Below, in pieces: positions 37,470 through 44,896 of a stretch of 53,385 nucleotides of DNA. The notes under the pieces are model-generated. The model was not told where the DNA came from and did not search any database. It was given only the letters and a program-made list of their open reading frames with translations. Numbering within the stretch: position 1 is the first letter of the stretch; every line of letters begins with the position of its first letter. The position numbers were made by a program, and so were the translations under genes. Source of the stretch: an uncultured Spartobacteria bacterium (GTDB lineage Bacteria > Verrucomicrobiota > Verrucomicrobiia > Chthoniobacterales > Chthoniobacteraceae); contig CAIYUV010000044.1 of NCBI GenBank assembly GCA_903929475.1, forward strand, positions 1 through 53,385. Direction: 5' to 3'.

Positions 37470-38123
37470 TCACACGTTCGGCGATAACGCGAGGCCCTTC
37501 ATTTTCAAGCGCCCGACGATCTCGCCGACGACTCCATCAATCGTGAGATTCGAGCTGTCCACGACGTGCGCGTCCTCCGCGATGACGAGCGGACTTGTTC
37601 GCCGCGTGGTGTCAATTTTGTCGCGCGCCGCAATCGTGTCGGCAAGCCCCTGACTCGCACGGCGGCGGGCGCGGACCTCGGGACTGGCATCTATGTAAAA
37701 TTTGTAGGGTGTCTCGGGAAATACCACGCTGCCGATGTCGCGACCCTCCATCACGATGTCGTTCGCTTCCGCAAATGTGCGCTGCTTTTCCACGAGGATG
37801 CGCCGCACCTCGGGGATGCTGGCGATGGCCGAAACGTTCGCGTTCACAGCCGGCTCGGTGAGGTGCAAATCGGGATCGGCACCATCGAGCAGGATCGTGC
37901 TTTCTCCATCGCGCATCCCGCAGGAAAAATCCGTCGTATCGAGCAGGCCGAGCACTTTCCCCGCATCATCGCACGGCACACCGTGCGAAACGGCGAGCCA
38001 TGTGACCGCGCGATACATCGCTCCGCTGTTCACATAGAGCCAGCCGATACGGCGCGCGAGTGCTCGTGCGACGCTGCTTTTTCCGCTGGCGGCAGGTCCG
38101 TCTATGGCGATGACCATGGGCAT
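37470..38123 (-). CDS. cmk: Cytidylate kinase
   Basis: 217 residues (or 215 from the next ATG at 38117, MVIAIDG). 'AIDGPAASGKSSVARALA' is the P-loop, 'LYVNSGAMYRA' and 'EGRDIGSVVFP' match the CMP-binding region of bacterial cytidylate kinases. It phosphorylates CMP/dCMP to the diphosphates. The start lies one to eight bases after the aroA stop, so it is translationally linked to aroA. The gene order aroA-cmk is common across bacteria, where cmk often precedes ribosomal protein S1. Confidence 0.94.
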   Translation of the reverse strand: MPMVIAIDGPAASGKSSVARALARRIGWLYVNSGAMYRAVTWLAVSHGVPCDDAGKVLGLLDTTDFSCGMRDGESTILLDGADPDLHLTEPAVNANVSAIASIPEVRRILVEKQRTFAEANDIVMEGRDIGSVVFPETPYKFYIDASPEVRARRRASQGLADTIAARDKIDTTRRTSPLVIAEDAHVVDSSNLTIDGVVGEIVGRLKMKGLALSPNV

Positions 38124-38124
38124 G

Positions 38125-39417
38125 CTACTTCTTCGATTTCACCACGCGCTGGAGTGTTTCGTAAAAGCCGGGGTAGCTCGTGGCGACACAGTCCGTGTCG
38201 TGGATAATCGTCTGCTCCTCGGAAAAAAGACCGAGAATCGCGGCGGACATGGCGATACGATGATCGCCGAAGCTCTCGACTTCTGCCCCATGCAGAGGGC
38301 AGCCGCCAACGATTTCCATTCCGTCCTCACGCTCGTCCACCTGCACACCGAACGCACGCAGGTTCATCGCGACAGCAGCGATGCGGTCGGTTTCTTTTAC
38401 ACGCAATTCCTTCGCATCGCGAATCACCGTGCGCCCTTCCGCCAGTGCTGCTGCAACGGCGAGGATGGGAAGTTCATCAATGACGTTGGGAATTTCCTTT
38501 CCCCCGATTGTTGTCGCTTTCAGCCGTGTGCCGCGCACTTCGACGGAACCGCGTGGTTCGCCTTCGCTGCTCTCGATCATTTCATTCACGTGAGCGCCCA
38601 TGCGGATCAGCACCGCGAGGATGCCGGTGCGCGTGGGATTGAGGCCCACATTTTTTACCATCAAGCGCGCTCCGGGCTGCGCTGCTGCGGCGACGAGCCA
38701 GAATGCTGCGCTGGAAATATCGCCCGGCACATCGAAGTCGCGCGACTCCAGCGACTGCCCGCCTAGCACACTGACGGTGAGTCCGTTTCTACGTGGATGT
38801 GCGACATGCCACGCGAGCATCCGCTCAGAATGGTCGCGAGATTGCTCCGGCTCCGTGACGCTGGTCGTTCCCTTCGCAAAAAGGCCCGCGAGCAGAACTG
38901 CGCTTTTCACCTGCGCGCTGGCGACTGGCGAAGTGTATGCGATGCCGTTCAGTTCCCCGCCTTCGATCACGAGCGGCGCGCGGCCATCGCCACCCTCCGC
39001 CGTGATGCGCGCTCCCATCTGCGCCAGCGGCTGCATCACGCGCTTCATCGGGCGCTTGCTGAGTGAAGCATCGCCAACGAGGCGCGAGCGGAATGGCTGC
39101 GCGGCGAGGATGCCGCTGAGCAGCCGCATTGTTGTGCCGGAGTTTCCGCAATCAATGTCGCCACTCGGCGCAGTAAATTTCCCGCGCGTTCCGTGGACGA
39201 TCAGCGTGGTTTCGTCCACGCGCTCAATTTTCACGCCGAGCTGCTGAAATGCCTTCATCGTCGAAAGACAATCCTCGCTCGGAAGAAAGCCGGTGATTTG
39301 CGCGGTGCCGTTTGCAAGGGCGGCGAGCATGATGGATCGGTGTGAGATGCTTTTGTCGCCCGGCACTTTGATTTCTGCGTGAATCGTCGGTGCGCGGCGG
39401 ATTTTCCAGTCGGTCAT
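38125..39417 (-). CDS. aroA: 3-phosphoshikimate 1-carboxyvinyltransferase (EPSP synthase)
   Basis: 430 residues. 'VPGDKSISHRSIMLAALANG' is the N-terminal signature, 'GNSGTTMRLLSGIL' the second, and 'VKETDRIAAVAMNLRAFG' and 'FGDHRIAMSAAI' complete the active site. It makes 5-enolpyruvylshikimate-3-phosphate, the step before chorismate. Its ATG overlaps the tyrA stop (ATGA), so the two are translated together. Together with tyrA and the chorismate-lyase-like gene elsewhere, it puts chorismate metabolism in the window. Confidence 0.95.
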   Translation of the reverse strand: MTDWKIRRAPTIHAEIKVPGDKSISHRSIMLAALANGTAQITGFLPSEDCLSTMKAFQQLGVKIERVDETTLIVHGTRGKFTAPSGDIDCGNSGTTMRLLSGILAAQPFRSRLVGDASLSKRPMKRVMQPLAQMGARITAEGGDGRAPLVIEGGELNGIAYTSPVASAQVKSAVLLAGLFAKGTTSVTEPEQSRDHSERMLAWHVAHPRRNGLTVSVLGGQSLESRDFDVPGDISSAAFWLVAAAAQPGARLMVKNVGLNPTRTGILAVLIRMGAHVNEMIESSEGEPRGSVEVRGTRLKATTIGGKEIPNVIDELPILAVAAALAEGRTVIRDAKELRVKETDRIAAVAMNLRAFGVQVDEREDGMEIVGGCPLHGAEVESFGDHRIAMSAAILGLFSEEQTIIHDTDCVATSYPGFYETLQRVVKSKK

Positions 39418-40259
39418 TTCGGGAAAGTGATTTGGTCGCGTGTGTGTTTGGCCCCGGCGAGCAAGTCGTGAAGTGCCTGCGGGTCGCCTTGGGGCGCGAG
39501 GGTTTGGCGGAATTCGGCGAGCTTGGCAATCATGGCATCAAGCGCAGCGACAACTGCGGTCGAGTTTTCACGAAGAATCTCGACCCACAGCGGAGCTGGC
39601 CCGCTCGCTACGCGGGTGGTGTCGCGAAAGCCGGGGCCCACGACGTTGAAAGCGTGCGGATTGCTTGCAGCCACCGTGCGAACGAGAGTGCCGGCGACAA
39701 GGTGCGGCAGGTGGCTGATGAGCGCGACGCATTCATCGTGCTCCGCCGCTGCCAGTCGCACGACGCGGCATCCGAGACTTTGCCAGAAAGCGGAAACTTT
39801 TTCTGTGGCTTCACCAGAGTTGTCCGATGTGACGATGCAAGTTGTGCCTTCAAAAAGATTCGCGCGCGCCGCTTTTAGCCCGGTGAATTCGCAGCCTGCC
39901 ATCGGATGACTGCCGACGAACTGCGCACGTCCGGCGAAAATCGCACTCAACTCAGCAACCACCGTCGCCTTCACGCTACCGACATCGGTGACGATGGTAT
40001 CCGCGCGAAGTTCGCCGACGATTTCACGCGCGAGCGCAGGCATTGCGCCGACCGGCACGCTAAAAATCACGACATCTGCACCGCGCACAATTTCACGGAC
40101 ATCGGTGGACGCCTCGTCCGCACAACCACGCGCACGGATTTCCTCCACCGCCTCGGCACGACGCGCCCACAGTGCGACATGATTGCCGCCCAGCGCGCGT
40201 AATTTCAAAGCTATGGAGCCGCCGAGAAGCCCGGGTCCTAGAATGGCGATGTGTTTCAT
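39414..40259 (-). CDS. tyrA: Prephenate dehydrogenase
   Basis: 281 residues from ATG at 40259 (MKHIAILGPGLLGGSIA). The NAD-binding loop 'GPGLLGGS' near the N-terminus and 'VGSHPMAGCEFTG' (with the conserved His) identify the TyrA family, which converts prephenate or arogenate on the way to tyrosine. The length fits the monofunctional enzyme without an ACT domain. The start is fixed by the position of the binding loop. An intrinsic terminator ends six bases before this ATG, which is unusual and treated in the findings. Its stop overlaps the aroA start. Confidence 0.93.
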   Translation of the reverse strand: MKHIAILGPGLLGGSIALKLRALGGNHVALWARRAEAVEEIRARGCADEASTDVREIVRGADVVIFSVPVGAMPALAREIVGELRADTIVTDVGSVKATVVAELSAIFAGRAQFVGSHPMAGCEFTGLKAARANLFEGTTCIVTSDNSGEATEKVSAFWQSLGCRVVRLAAAEHDECVALISHLPHLVAGTLVRTVAASNPHAFNVVGPGFRDTTRVASGPAPLWVEILRENSTAVVAALDAMIAKLAEFRQTLAPQGDPQALHDLLAGAKHTRDQITFPK

Positions 40260-40265
40260 GCGGAG

Positions 40266-40305
40266 AAAAAATACCCCGGCTTGCGGTGCGACCGACAAGC
40301 CGGGG
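40266..40305 (-). terminator. Strong intrinsic terminator directly before tyrA
   Basis: On the minus strand CCCCGGCTTG pairs perfectly with CAAGCCGGGG (10 bp; 40296-40305 with 40274-40283) around a 12-base loop, followed by TATTTTTT. It lies 27 bases after the lipoprotein stop and ends six bases before the tyrA ATG. It would end the transcript of the upstream genes and, if read through or regulated, control tyrA. Confidence 0.85.
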
Positions 40306-40331
40306 ACGAAAGAAACATGGCGAATCCGGGC

Positions 40332-40718
40332 CTACGGAGGGACGAGGAACGTGCGGTGCGTGTAGGGGCACTCGGCCTCGGTGCCGGGAGGCAGACCGCG
40401 CACATCAATGAGACGACCCTGCGCATCGTAGGGGCTCTTCACATAGCCTGCTTTGCCTTCGACTTTGATGGCGTATTCGGGATTCCGCTGGCCGGGAGGC
40501 TCGGGAATTTTGTTTTTCGGAATCGGATCGGGATCGGACGTCTTGGTGGTCGGTTCTGGATTGCCGGGATCAATGGTCGGGACGTTCGCAGTCTGCGGGT
40601 TTTGCGCGGCTGGATCATTGCCGGGCGCGGGTTTTTGGCGTGGTTTTGGTTTGGGGTCGCAGGCCGACAGCGCGACCGCTGCAACGAGGACGGAACCCAA
40701 GAGTGTGATTTGCTTCAT
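40332..40718 (-). CDS. Small lipoprotein with conserved C-terminal motif
   Basis: 128 residues with a type II signal peptide ('LVAAVALSAC', Cys lipidated). A Pro/Asn/Asp-rich linker of about 60 residues is followed by 'KVEGKAGYVKSPYDAQGRL' and 'GTEAECPYTHRTFLVPP', a C-terminal pattern that also appears in other small verrucomicrobial lipoproteins. The function is unknown. It sits between ptsI and tyrA, and its transcript probably ends at the terminator that follows. Confidence 0.65.
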   Translation of the reverse strand: MKQITLLGSVLVAAVALSACDPKPKPRQKPAPGNDPAAQNPQTANVPTIDPGNPEPTTKTSDPDPIPKNKIPEPPGQRNPEYAIKVEGKAGYVKSPYDAQGRLIDVRGLPPGTEAECPYTHRTFLVPP

Positions 40719-40789
40719 AAATCGGCGGGACAGATATGCTATCCGAAGGAAAACGGCAATGCTAATTTTCTAGCATTTGAAAGAGCCAC

Positions 40790-42532
40790 TCACAGCAGCT
40801 CTCCATAGTGCTCCCGTGCGACCGCATCGCAGGCTGCCTGAATGGCCGCGCCAGAGTCGCAAGCAAGCGCGACTGCGGCGAGCCGCTGGCAAATCCCGGT
40901 GTCCAGTGAACGCACGGCGCGCTTCACACGTGGCAGCACCGATGCACCGCAACTCAGTTCATCCACGCCGAGTCCGAGAAGGAGCGGCGTGAGCGTGATG
41001 TCACCGCCGGTCTCGCCACAGACGCCGACCCAAATCCCGGCGGCGTGCGCGGCGTCCACTGTCTGCTTGATCAGGCGAATCACGGCGGGATGCGTCGGCT
41101 CGTAGAGGTGGGCGATGTGTTCGTTCGTGCGGTCGGTAGCGACGGTGTATTGCACGAGATCGTTTGTCCCGAGGCTGAAAAAATCCACCTCCTTCGCGAG
41201 AACATCCGCGATGATCGCGGCGCTCGGCACTTCGATCATGATGCCCACCTCCATCTCCGCGTCGAACTGATGCCCTTCCGCACGCAACTCGGCACGACAC
41301 TCCTCGATGATCGCCTTCGCCTGCCGGATTTCGCCGACGCCGGAGATCATCGGAATGAGCAGCTTCACATTTCCGCGCACGCTTGCACGGAGGATTGCGC
41401 GGAGCTGCGGCTTGAAAATATCGGACCGCTCCAGACACACACGGATCGCCCGCCAGCCGAGAAATGGATTCACCTCCGGCGTCGCGTGAAGTTGCTCGTG
41501 TAATTTATCGCCGCCGAGATCGAGCGTGCGGAAAATCACCGGATGCGGCCACAGCGCCTCGGCGACTTTGTGGTAGGCGGCAAACTGCTCATCCTCGCCG
41601 GGCATATCATCGCGATTGAGATACAGGAACTCCGTGCGAAAAAGCCCCACTCCCTCCGCACCGCTCGCGCGCACCTGCTCCGTGTCCTCGGGTGCCTCGA
41701 TGTTTGCAGCGAGCACGACGTGCCGTCCGTCGCGCATCGTGGACGCCGTTTCGCGCAACTGCCCCAGTTCCGTCTCCACCGTGCGGCGGCGGTTTTGCTG
41801 CTCGCCATATTCAAAAAGAGTCTGCTCGTTCGGGTGGACGATGAGCAGACCGCTGTAGCCGTCGAGCAACACCGGCGCGCCGTCCTCGATTTCCGCCAGC
41901 GCAGAGTGGAGGCCGACAATTGCCGGGATGTTCAGCGAGCGCGCCATGATCGCCGTGTGCGAAGTCCTCCCGCCGACCTCCGTGCCGAAGCCAAGAACGT
42001 GCGTGCGATTCATCTGCGCCGTGTCGCTTGGCGTCAGATTGTGCGCGAGCACCACGTGCGACGAAGTCAGCCCCGCGAGGCCTGCGTGATCTTTGCCGAG
42101 CAAATTGTGAATCACGCGCCGCGCCACGTCGAAAATATCCACCGACCTCTCGCGCAGATACACGTCGTCCATTTCCGCGAGGGTCTTCGTGTATCGCTGC
42201 GCGACGGTGAAAAAAGCGTGCTCCGCGTTGCATTTCTCGGCGCGGAGAAGTTTCTGCACTTCGTCCATCAGCACGCCATCCTCCACCACCAGCAAATGCG
42301 CATCGAAAATCGCCGCATCATGCGCGCCAAGTTGATCCGCCACTCGCTCCTGCATCGCCAGAATCTGTCGGCGCGTGTCGCCGAGCGCCATCTGCAAACG
42401 ACGAAGCTCCGACTCGACATCCGGCACGGTGTGTCGCGGTGGAAGCTCTTCGTCAGGGCGATAGATGTAGGCGGTTCCTCGTGCGATGCCCGGGGATACA
42501 GCCACACCTTGGAATCGCCTCTCAGTCTTCAT
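40790..42532 (-). CDS. ptsI: Phosphoenolpyruvate-protein phosphotransferase (PTS enzyme I)
   Basis: 580 residues from ATG at 42532 (MKTERRFQGVAVS). 'GGRTSHTAIMARS' contains the phosphorylated His, and the PEP-binding TIM barrel has 'GLFRTEFLY' and 'CGETGGD' with the catalytic Cys. Enzyme I takes phosphate from PEP and passes it to HPr. It overlaps the HPr gene by 11 bases and is third in the hprK-ptsH-ptsI unit. No enzyme II gene is in the window. Confidence 0.95.
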   Translation of the reverse strand: MKTERRFQGVAVSPGIARGTAYIYRPDEELPPRHTVPDVESELRRLQMALGDTRRQILAMQERVADQLGAHDAAIFDAHLLVVEDGVLMDEVQKLLRAEKCNAEHAFFTVAQRYTKTLAEMDDVYLRERSVDIFDVARRVIHNLLGKDHAGLAGLTSSHVVLAHNLTPSDTAQMNRTHVLGFGTEVGGRTSHTAIMARSLNIPAIVGLHSALAEIEDGAPVLLDGYSGLLIVHPNEQTLFEYGEQQNRRRTVETELGQLRETASTMRDGRHVVLAANIEAPEDTEQVRASGAEGVGLFRTEFLYLNRDDMPGEDEQFAAYHKVAEALWPHPVIFRTLDLGGDKLHEQLHATPEVNPFLGWRAIRVCLERSDIFKPQLRAILRASVRGNVKLLIPMISGVGEIRQAKAIIEECRAELRAEGHQFDAEMEVGIMIEVPSAAIIADVLAKEVDFFSLGTNDLVQYTVATDRTNEHIAHLYEPTHPAVIRLIKQTVDAAHAAGIWVGVCGETGGDITLTPLLLGLGVDELSCGASVLPRVKRAVRSLDTGICQRLAAVALACDSGAAIQAACDAVAREHYGELL

Positions 42533-42812
42533 CAAATTTCGAGAGCACGAGTTTTTCCAACGCGGCCAGCGCCTCCTCGGCGTCGGCCCCTTCACAAGTA
42601 ACCGCCAGTTTGCTCCCCTGCCCCGCCGCCAGCATCATCAGCCCCATGATGCTCTTGCCATTCACCGTCTGCTCGTCCTTCACCACCCACACCTCGCATT
42701 TGAACTGTCCCGCCAGCTTTACGAATTTCGAGCAAGGTCGCGCGTGCAGACCGAGCTTGTTGATGATCTCGATTTCCCGACTGACGGTGATTTTTGGTTT
42801 CAGAATGCTCAT
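42522..42812 (-). CDS. ptsH: HPr phosphocarrier protein
   Basis: 96 residues, slightly longer than the common 85-90. His23 in 'KLGLHARPCSKF' is the site phosphorylated by enzyme I and Ser54 in 'NGKSIMGLMML' is the site of HPr kinase. Keeping both sites means it could serve in sugar uptake and in signalling, as in Gram-positive bacteria and some Gram-negatives. It starts three bases after the hprK stop. Confidence 0.95.
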   Translation of the reverse strand: MSILKPKITVSREIEIINKLGLHARPCSKFVKLAGQFKCEVWVVKDEQTVNGKSIMGLMMLAAGQGSKLAVTCEGADAEEALAALEKLVLSKFDED

Positions 42813-42815
42813 CGG

Positions 42816-43790
42816 TTACTCGTCCTTCTTCTTTGGCTGCATCGCATTGAGCAAGCGTTCATTGAATTCAACTGCACTATTATGCCCGAGGCTCTTCAAT
42901 TTTTGATCGAGCGCCGCCACCTCCACGAGCCGCGCCAAATCACGCCCGGGACGCACCGGCACCGTCACGTGCGGCATCAAAAGACCGAGGATTTCGTAAT
43001 ACTGCTGCTCAATGCCCGTGCGTTCGATTTCCTCGATTTCCTGCCAGTCCTTCAGCGTCACCACGAGGTCGAGCCGCTTTTCCAAACGAATCGCGCCGAC
43101 GCCAAAAATCGCTGTCACATTGATCACACCGATGCCGCGCACCTCCATGTGATTTCGTGTCAAATCCGCGCTCGTGCCCATCAGTTCGCGCCCCTCGACC
43201 ACGCGGAAATTCGTGATGTCATCGCTGACCAGCGAGTAGCCGCGCTCGAGCAGTCCGAGCACGCACTCGCTTTTACCGATGCCGCTCGACCCGCGAACCA
43301 TCACGCCGATGCCTTGGATGTCCACCATGCTGCCATATTCGCTTTTGCGCGCGGCAAAATCGAACTCCAGCGCGAGCGTGGCCGCATTGATGAAACGCAT
43401 CGTCACCATCGGCGTGCTGAACACCGCGATCTCGCGATCCCGCGCCGCCGTCACGAGAGACTCCGGCACGCGGTGATGCCGCGCCACCACGATGCACGGG
43501 ATGGGATGCTCGCACATCGCCTCGAACCGCTGCGCCACCTCTTTGTCCGAAAGACTTTTCAAATACGACAGCTCCGCCGATCCCAAAACCTGGATGCGCT
43601 TGTCCGCGAAATACGAAAAGAAACCGCACAGCGCCAGGCCGGGCCGGTTGATCGTGGGCTCGCGGATTCGTCGCTGGAATCCAATGCCGGCCTCCGTGAG
43701 TGGTTCGAGTTGCAACGACTCCGAGTGTCGTGTGTAGAACTCGCCCACGGTCAGCGTCGGGTGCTTTTCAGGCGAAGTCATCGCCCTCAT
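42816..43790 (-). CDS. hprK: HPr kinase/phosphorylase
   Basis: 324 residues in the two-domain form (N-terminal domain to about residue 145, then kinase). The P-loop is 'GSSGIGKS' (residues 167-174), followed by 'SLVSDD' with the acidic pair and 'MEVRGIGVINVTAIFGVGAIR', the C-terminal signature of the family. It phosphorylates HPr on Ser. The usual His in the 'HGxxVD' stretch before the P-loop appears as Tyr ('EYGSMVDIQG'), which may alter the phosphorylase activity. It is first in the hprK-ptsH-ptsI unit. Confidence 0.93.
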   Translation of the reverse strand: MRAMTSPEKHPTLTVGEFYTRHSESLQLEPLTEAGIGFQRRIREPTINRPGLALCGFFSYFADKRIQVLGSAELSYLKSLSDKEVAQRFEAMCEHPIPCIVVARHHRVPESLVTAARDREIAVFSTPMVTMRFINAATLALEFDFAARKSEYGSMVDIQGIGVMVRGSSGIGKSECVLGLLERGYSLVSDDITNFRVVEGRELMGTSADLTRNHMEVRGIGVINVTAIFGVGAIRLEKRLDLVVTLKDWQEIEEIERTGIEQQYYEILGLLMPHVTVPVRPGRDLARLVEVAALDQKLKSLGHNSAVEFNERLLNAMQPKKKDE

Positions 43791-43832
43791 TTAGCCCAGA
43801 CCCCACACACAGTGGCAAGGTGGAAACCTCAC

Positions 43833-44840
43833 TTACTTCCGCGCGGCATGATCCTCTGCGCGTTTTTTGATCACAGTAAGAATCGAAGATTGCACCTGAT
43901 TCATCACCCAGCGACTCCACCAACCGGCGTAGGCATTGAAGCGCGTGGAAAGCCGGTGCGTGCTCGTCAGCACCAGACGGCATCCACTTTCCTCCGTCTG
44001 GATGACGTAGCGCCCGTCGAGCACATCATAAAAACGCCCACCAACGATTATGTGCTGATCAAATGCTGTGTGCGGGATGAAATCCGGATCGGCCTTGATG
44101 GTGAATGCAATCGAACTCTCAGGCTTCCATTCGGTGACAGTCTCATAAAACGACACGCCGCGTTCGAACGTCGCGAGCCTCCGAGCCCCCACGCCTTCGT
44201 GATCCAGCGTTGCCGCAATGGGTCGCGGAAAATCGAGAACGTAGATCCATTTGAATGGCACCTCTTCGTGCGATATGGCGCGGACATTCGCAATCTCTGC
44301 CCAAATTTCAGCAGGCGATGCATTGATTTGAATACTGTCCTCAATGGCCACGAGTTCGGGTGGCGCTTTCCACTGCGCCTCAATTGGCGCGACTGCAAAC
44401 GGCAGAAGAACGAAAATGCTGACGTAAAGTCGGTTTGAACGATGATAAATCAACCATGCCATTGCACGTCCGCCCAACATTGCCATCGGAAGCATAATGG
44501 GAGAAGCAACCACAAGGCACAACAGCGCCTCCAGATGGACGATAAAGGAGGTGGAAAATGCGACTATAGTTACGAGCATTGGTGCCACATTCGCCCAGAA
44601 CGACGACGGCCCGCAAAGTCGGCAACCCAGAAAAGTCGTCAACGCACCAAACGCCATTGGCACAAGCGTCAAAAAAGAAATAGAAACAATAGGCAGGTAA
44701 TCTTTTAAAACGTGCCACCCAAAAAGAAGTCGCACCGTGAGCGCGTAGAGTAGCGCCACCGCGAAAACAATGAGCGTCGTCATGATTGGCCGCTTTTTCG
44801 GAGGTTGTGCCCCTGTAGGAAGATCAATTTCAAACGCCAT
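43833..44840 (-). CDS. Membrane protein with C-terminal SRPBCC (START-like) domain
   Basis: 335 residues from ATG at 44840 (MAFEIDLP). Four or five hydrophobic segments fill residues 20-150. The rest is a START/SRPBCC-like lipid- or ligand-binding fold: 'IEDSIQINASPAEIWAEIANV', then strands with 'WKPESSIAFTIKADP', and a final helix 'GWWSRWVMNQVQSSILTVIKKRAE'. Such domains bind hydrophobic molecules. The fusion to a membrane anchor suggests action at the membrane surface. No partner gene is recognised; the peptidase gene precedes it on the same strand with a 56-base gap. Confidence 0.7.
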   Translation of the reverse strand: MAFEIDLPTGAQPPKKRPIMTTLIVFAVALLYALTVRLLFGWHVLKDYLPIVSISFLTLVPMAFGALTTFLGCRLCGPSSFWANVAPMLVTIVAFSTSFIVHLEALLCLVVASPIMLPMAMLGGRAMAWLIYHRSNRLYVSIFVLLPFAVAPIEAQWKAPPELVAIEDSIQINASPAEIWAEIANVRAISHEEVPFKWIYVLDFPRPIAATLDHEGVGARRLATFERGVSFYETVTEWKPESSIAFTIKADPDFIPHTAFDQHIIVGGRFYDVLDGRYVIQTEESGCRLVLTSTHRLSTRFNAYAGWWSRWVMNQVQSSILTVIKKRAEDHAARK

Positions 44841-44896
44841 GCGCAAAACCTCAGCGGTGCGCTCTTGTCATCACAAGAAGAAACTTAAACGAGCAG

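Noticed and set aside
42486-44438. 650-residue open frame on the plus strand
   Set aside because: Opposite to HPr, hprK and the SRPBCC gene; composition dominated by His, Arg and Ala with no domain.
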